NCBI GenBank assembly: GCA_015520245.1
Contig: WAQM01000174.1
Span: 1 to 8,098, forward strand
Length of the DNA stretch: 8,098 nt
DNA from: Pyrodictiaceae archaeon
GTDB lineage: Archaea > Thermoproteota > Thermoprotei_A > Sulfolobales > Pyrodictiaceae
Direction: 5' to 3'
Shown here: positions 5,590 through 8,098 of the stretch, in pieces
How positions within the stretch are numbered: the first letter of the stretch is position 1
How the letters are laid out: each line of letters begins with the position of its first letter
Program-made: the position numbers and the translations under genes
Notes under the pieces: generated by a model
Seen by the model: the letters and a program-made list of their open reading frames with translations, nothing else
What the model was told of the DNA's origin: nothing
Databases searched by the model: none

Positions 5590-5979
5590 CTAGGCCCTCA
5601 GCGCTCTCGCGTAAACGCTGCTCCTGTCGGCGTAGTGGACGGTGTAGAACCTGGGCCTGAGCCTCGACACTATATGGTTGAACGCCCTCCACGGGTCGCT
5701 GTGCTCGCCGCACGTGTAGACGTCGACGGTGGCGTAGCCGTAGTCGGGCCACGTGTGCAGGGCGATGTGGCTCTCGAGCACGAGCGCTATCACCGAGACG
5801 CCGCCGTGGTAGCCGGTGAACCTCCAGGACTTGACCTCCACGACCTTCATGTTGGCGGCCCGCGCGGCCTCGACGACCACGCCCCTGAGCAGCCCCTCGT
5901 CCCAGAGCAGCTCCTCCCTCACCCCGTACAGGTTGCCGTAGACGTGCTTGCCCACTATGATATCGTCGGCGCTCGGCAT
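5590..5979 (-). CDS. Pyruvoyl-dependent decarboxylase proenzyme of the AdoMetDC fold, probably crenarchaeal arginine decarboxylase
   Basis: This 129-residue protein is a self-cleaving proenzyme. In [20 protein letters not shown] (67-86) the E69-S70 bond is the processing site, and Ser70 becomes the pyruvoyl group of the alpha chain. His75 and Cys90 ([11 protein letters not shown]) match the catalytic residues of the prokaryotic AdoMetDC family. Crenarchaea have two paralogues of this fold: S-adenosylmethionine decarboxylase and an arginine decarboxylase derived from it, which makes agmatine for polyamine synthesis (established for Sulfolobus). The N-terminal [10 protein letters not shown] and C-terminal VHYADRSSV resemble the arginine decarboxylase branch, and the argS neighbour agrees. 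AdoMetDC (speD) remains possible. ATG at 5979 is the only good start, although its ribosome site is weak. Confidence 0.85.
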   Translation of the reverse strand: MPSADDIIVGKHVYGNLYGVREELLWDEGLLRGVVVEAARAANMKVVEVKSWRFTGYHGGVSVIALVLESHIALHTWPDYGYATVDVYTCGEHSDPWRAFNHIVSRLRPRFYTVHYADRSSVYARALRA

Positions 5980-6010
5980 GCCCGACCCCGAGCTTTCCTT
6001 CGCGCGGGCT

Positions 6011-6036
6011 GGGTTACCCGCGAGGCCTCGGGGTTA
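6011..6036. promoter_or_regulatory. Possible operator upstream of the decarboxylase gene
   Basis: A perfect 10-bp palindrome CGAGGCCTCG (6021-6030) is flanked by two direct copies of GGGTTA (6011-6016 and 6031-6036). It lies 30-57 bp upstream of the decarboxylase start in an 80-bp intergenic gap. The first GGGTTA is also part of the small inverted repeat GGGTTACCC. The symmetry suggests a protein-binding site. Palindromes arise easily at this GC content, so support is modest. Confidence 0.3.
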
Positions 6037-6059
6037 ATCAGCTGAGCGGGGGGTCCGGG

Positions 6060-6287
6060 CTACTTGCACCTGAAGCCCTTGACGATGATGTTGTACCTCT
6101 CGGCGAGCTTGCAGACCTCGCTCTCGGGCACGACGGCCAGCGCCCCCTCCTCGGTCTTTATCACGACGAGGCCCCCCAGCCTCCTGACCTCGGCAACCAC
6201 GGGCCTCTTTGGCTTGGCGAGCTTCCATATGTCGGCGGTGGGGCTCGACAAGGCGGCACCCACCCTATTTTTAGCTGGCTCGCCCAT
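6060..6287 (-). CDS. Small conserved-looking protein of unknown function
   Basis: I do not recognise this protein of up to 75 residues. After a variable beginning it has a compact alternating pattern: DIWKLAKPKRPVVAEVRRLG, then GLVVIKTEEGALAVVPESEV, then CKLAERYNIIVKGFRCK. This suggests a small beta-alpha domain with a basic N-terminal part; two cysteines are present. It is divergent from the helix-turn-helix gene at 6307 and lies upstream of the decarboxylase in the same direction, 80 bp apart. ATG at 6287 is the longest start but has no Shine-Dalgarno and sits only 2 bp from the only TATA-like box (CTTAAAC, 6289-6295). A start about 26 bp downstream of that box falls at about 6266. GTG at 6263, giving 67 residues from a nearly leaderless mRNA, is therefore at least as likely. 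Confidence 0.65.
   Translation of the reverse strand: MGEPAKNRVGAALSSPTADIWKLAKPKRPVVAEVRRLGGLVVIKTEEGALAVVPESEVCKLAERYNIIVKGFRCK
6265..6274 (+). promoter_or_regulatory. TATA box for the 6307 gene
   Basis: CTATTTTTAG is centred about 37 bp before the ATG at 6307. A start about 26 bp downstream would be near 6296, leaving a short leader that contains GGAG (6297-6300), 6 nt before the ATG. The box lies within the 5' part of the opposite-strand small gene if that gene starts at its ATG. Confidence 0.5.
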
Positions 6288-6288
6288 G

Positions 6289-6295
6289 GTTTAAG
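6289..6295 (-). promoter_or_regulatory. TATA-like box for the divergent small gene
   Basis: CTTAAAC on the minus strand is the only AT-rich element upstream of the small gene. Its predicted start (about 6266) falls inside the annotated ORF and close to GTG 6263. It overlaps the region between the plus-strand TATA box and its ATG, so the two promoters are interleaved. Confidence 0.4.
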
Positions 6296-6306
6296 CGGAG
6301 CGGGTC

Positions 6307-6873
6307 ATGCCAGGGCACCTCGACGCCAGGGTGGAGGCGGCGCTAGTGAGGGCGGAGAAGCTCGCGCTGTCGCTGCTGTCCCCCAGGGCGCGTGCAACGA
6401 TCATAGCGCTCAAGGCGCTGTCGAGGGGGAGGAAAAAGGTCGAGGAGGTGCGCGAGCAGTGCGTGCTCTACGGCTTCACGTGCCGCCAGCTGGACGCCGC
6501 GCTCAAGTCGCTCGAGGCCTGGGGGCTCGTCAGCTGCGGCGACGAGGGCTGCTCGCTGACGGAGGAGGGCGCTAACCTCGCCGAGGCCCTCACCGAGTTC
6601 TCTAGCGAGCTCCGCGAGTACCTCTACTCGGTCGTACGTGGCACCGCCAGCGACCTCGACACCTTCAGCTACATGGCGACGCCGCTGGCCAGCATAGTGG
6701 GGCTGGTTGAAGCGGTGGCCGAGGAGCCGGAGAGCCTGGGCGTGGCCCTGGTGCTGCACACCTACGTCTCGGCTCTCGCCGCGGCCGCCATAGGGATCCT
6801 GGCGAGGATGGAGCCCGGCCTCGTCGACAGCGTGAGAAGGCTGTACGGCGGCGGCGCTCCGAGGCCTAGTTGA
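6307..6873 (+). CDS. Winged-helix-like protein with four cysteines and a hydrophobic C-terminal part, function unknown
   Basis: This is the only plus-strand gene seen, 188 residues long. Residues about 28-97 look like a winged helix: two helices (ARATIIALKALSR and KKVEEVREQCVLYG), a recognition-like helix (CRQLDAALKSLEAWGLV) and a wing ending in LTEEGANLAEAL, typical of archaeal transcription regulators. Four cysteines fall in this domain (C52, C59, C77, C82), spaced as two pairs that could bind metal or form disulfides. The C-terminal half has hydrophobic helices, the strongest at about 143-168 (SLGVALVLHTYVSALAAAAI and on), either buried or membrane-associated. ATG at 6307 has GGAG 6 nt upstream and a TATA box at 6265-6274. 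Its last 8 bp overlap the 3' end of the convergent gene. A redox- or metal-sensing regulator is a guess, not a finding. Confidence 0.75.
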   Translation: MPGHLDARVEAALVRAEKLALSLLSPRARATIIALKALSRGRKKVEEVREQCVLYGFTCRQLDAALKSLEAWGLVSCGDEGCSLTEEGANLAEALTEFSSELREYLYSVVRGTASDLDTFSYMATPLASIVGLVEAVAEEPESLGVALVLHTYVSALAAAAIGILARMEPGLVDSVRRLYGGGAPRPS

Positions 6874-7237
6874 CGTTAACGGCGCCGGCGGCCTCGGCGG
6901 CGTAGCTATCGACCCACCCGTACACGTTGAGCTCGCGGAGCAGCCTCCTCCTAGCGCGCTCCCTGAGCTCCTCGAGGACGCCCGGCATGTCGGGCGTCGC
7001 GTACCTCCCGCCCTTCAGCTCGACTATCTTACCGTCGTTCCTCAGCCTGTGAAGCGCCTTGCGCAGCCTGTCCTCGCCCGCTATCCCGCTGAAGGCCTCC
7101 CTGAGCTCCTTCCAGGTGACAGGCCTCCCCTTCTGCCTTATGAACTTGTACACCAGCTCCACCAGCTCCTCGTCGTGGGGGGCCTTCATAACCACGAGCT
7201 CGTCGTCCTCGTACAGGACGCTTAGCTCTATGCTCAA
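6866..7237 (-). CDS. Small winged-helix-like protein, function unknown
   Basis: This 123-residue protein has a central helix-turn-helix domain at about 24-80: ELVELVYKFIRQKGRPVTW, KELREAFSGIAGEDRLRKAL, HRLRNDGKIVELKGGRYAT. The ending 'hydrophobic strand-GG-RY' is a typical wing. An arginine-rich helix (VLEELRERARRRLLREL) and a short tail follow. A DNA- or RNA-binding role is likely by fold; the specific role is unknown. The start is TTG at 7237, with GGTGA 6 nt upstream. No ATG precedes it, and the first internal one is at residue 17. A TATA-like CTTATCTAAAG at about 7273-7283 fits a short leader. The closer AT-rich ATATTTTA (about 7251-7258) is too near the TTG to serve as its TATA. The stop overlaps the end of the opposite-strand gene by 8 bp. 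Confidence 0.75.
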   Translation of the reverse strand: MSIELSVLYEDDELVVMKAPHDEELVELVYKFIRQKGRPVTWKELREAFSGIAGEDRLRKALHRLRNDGKIVELKGGRYATPDMPGVLEELRERARRRLLRELNVYGWVDSYAAEAAGAVNVN

Positions 7238-7308
7238 CCTGGCTCACCCTAAAATATGTTCGTAGCGCAAGCTTTAGATAAGTGTTACCGAGAGGTTAGA
7301 CGCCCGCC

Positions 7309-8098
7309 TTACCTTCCCAGCCAGGCCCGCACGAGGCCCAGCAGCAGCGGGACCAGGGGCGTGACGGCCGCCAGGTAGGCCGCCCACCATGACCTCTCCA
7401 GCCCCCGCAGCAGGCGGTACGCCCCGCACCAGGTGCACAGCCGGAGCCGGATCAGGGAGGCTGTGGTCCCCGAAACTTCCTCGAGACCCCTAACGCTAGC
7501 CTCGTAGGCCGCCCTCACGGCCTCGAGGAGCCTGGCGCTGTTGAGGGCCCGGAGCACCAGCCTCCCGGGCCTCGCGCTGACGCACGCGTGGTCGTCGATG
7601 GTGGCTAGCATCGGCGTCGTGCGGTGCAGCGCCCTCTCCACGGCTTCGCGCAGCCCCCGCTCGGCGTTGTTGGAGGGCACGAGGACGAGCGTCCACCTGC
7701 CCTCGCCCCGGCACTCGAGGGTCAGCGCGCGCACCCACGGCTGGCAGAGCCCGAGCTCCTCGTGGTCGGGCACGGGCACCTCGGCAAACCCGACCCTGCA
7801 CTCCGACGGGGGTATGACGCGTAGGTCCAGCCTCCCGAGGATCTCGGTCAGCGGTATCTTAGCGCCGCCGTCCCCGCAAGCCTCCTCGTTGTGGGCCTCC
7901 ACGACGATGGCGGAGGGCCCCCCATCAGCGAGTGCGTCGTCAATACCGAGGCCCGGGCGGTCCACGACGATGAGGGGGAGCGGCGACGGGAAGACCCTGG
8001 CGCGGAAGCCGGCGACGGTGGCGGGGGCCCGCGCGGCCACGAGCAGGCCGCCCTCGGCTGCCGAGCAGGCGCTAAGGGCCTCGCACGAGCATAACCCC
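7309..8098 (-). CDS. C-terminal part of a DUF2070-like archaeal membrane protein, 5' end outside window
   Basis: The frame is open from the right edge to TAA at 7309-7311, with no need to start at the internal GTG (8040), so this is the C-terminal 260-odd residues of a longer protein. Motifs are PSAIVVEAHNEEACGDGGAK, LVLVPSNNAERGLREAVERAL, and ATIDDHACVSARPG. These resemble the soluble C-terminal domain of the archaeal DUF2070 family (IVVDxHN, DSNN-GLRE and T-D-H motifs), large proteins with an N-terminal multi-span membrane part. This is by recollection of the family pattern. The extreme C-terminus (SWWAAYLAAVTPLVPLLLGL) is a strong membrane segment. The His, Asp and Asn clusters could form a metal or catalytic site, but no activity is established for the family. 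A CX2C (CTWC) lies before the last membrane segment. Confidence 0.6.
   Translation of the reverse strand, partial: GLCSCEALSACSAAEGGLLVAARAPATVAGFRARVFPSPLPLIVVDRPGLGIDDALADGGPSAIVVEAHNEEACGDGGAKIPLTEILGRLDLRVIPPSECRVGFAEVPVPDHEELGLCQPWVRALTLECRGEGRWTLVLVPSNNAERGLREAVERALHRTTPMLATIDDHACVSARPGRLVLRALNSARLLEAVRAAYEASVRGLEEVSGTTASLIRLRLCTWCGAYRLLRGLERSWWAAYLAAVTPLVPLLLGLVRAWLGR

Noticed and set aside
5429..5752. 107-residue minus-strand ORF spanning the decarboxylase/argS junction
   Set aside because: Out-of-frame Arg-rich shadow crossing two well-supported genes.

Overview
The window looks like the chromosome of a hyperthermophilic crenarchaeote (Thermoproteota), possibly of the Desulfurococcales type. 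This is inference. The evidence is very high GC content in most of the window, frequent GTG and TTG starts, archaeal TATA boxes with short or absent leaders, an archaeal-type arginyl-tRNA synthetase, and an AdoMetDC-fold pyruvoyl decarboxylase closest to the crenarchaeal arginine decarboxylases. Almost every gene is on the minus strand.

Layout from left to right. (1) 1-818: a HEPN/nucleotidyltransferase pair, the nucleotidyltransferase running off the left edge. Its reading frame has no ordinary start codon near the expected N-terminus. (2) 819-1035: a GC-rich non-coding stretch with several strong inverted repeats. (3) about 1018-2177: an AT-rich island beside a tRNA gene. It holds one membrane-anchored, externally exposed protein of unknown function, a probably broken small ORF, and an 18-bp perfect tandem repeat. 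(4) 2178-2255: tRNA-Arg(TCG), with its own TATA box and a genomically encoded CCACCA. (5) 2311-5979: an arginine-flavoured cluster on the minus strand. It consists of a pyruvoyl decarboxylase proenzyme (probably arginine decarboxylase, polyamine pathway), then arginyl-tRNA synthetase, then a radical SAM protein whose start overlaps the argS stop. The radical SAM protein carries a 2[4Fe-4S] ferredoxin domain and a [2Fe-2S] ferredoxin domain ahead of the radical SAM core. (6) 6060-7237: three small proteins of unknown role, two with winged-helix-like domains. One divergent pair has interleaved promoters and one convergent pair has overlapping 3' ends. (7) 7309-8098: the C-terminal part of a DUF2070-like membrane protein cut by the right edge.

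How the parts may work together. Arginine decarboxylase, ArgRS and a tRNA-Arg lie within 4 kb, which is suggestive but not proof of co-regulation, since argS and the tRNA each appear to have their own promoter. The radical SAM/ferredoxin fusion is the most distinctive protein here and its substrate cannot be read from sequence. The HEPN-MNT pair would be expected to act as a toxin-antitoxin or defence module. The AT-rich segment looks like acquired DNA.
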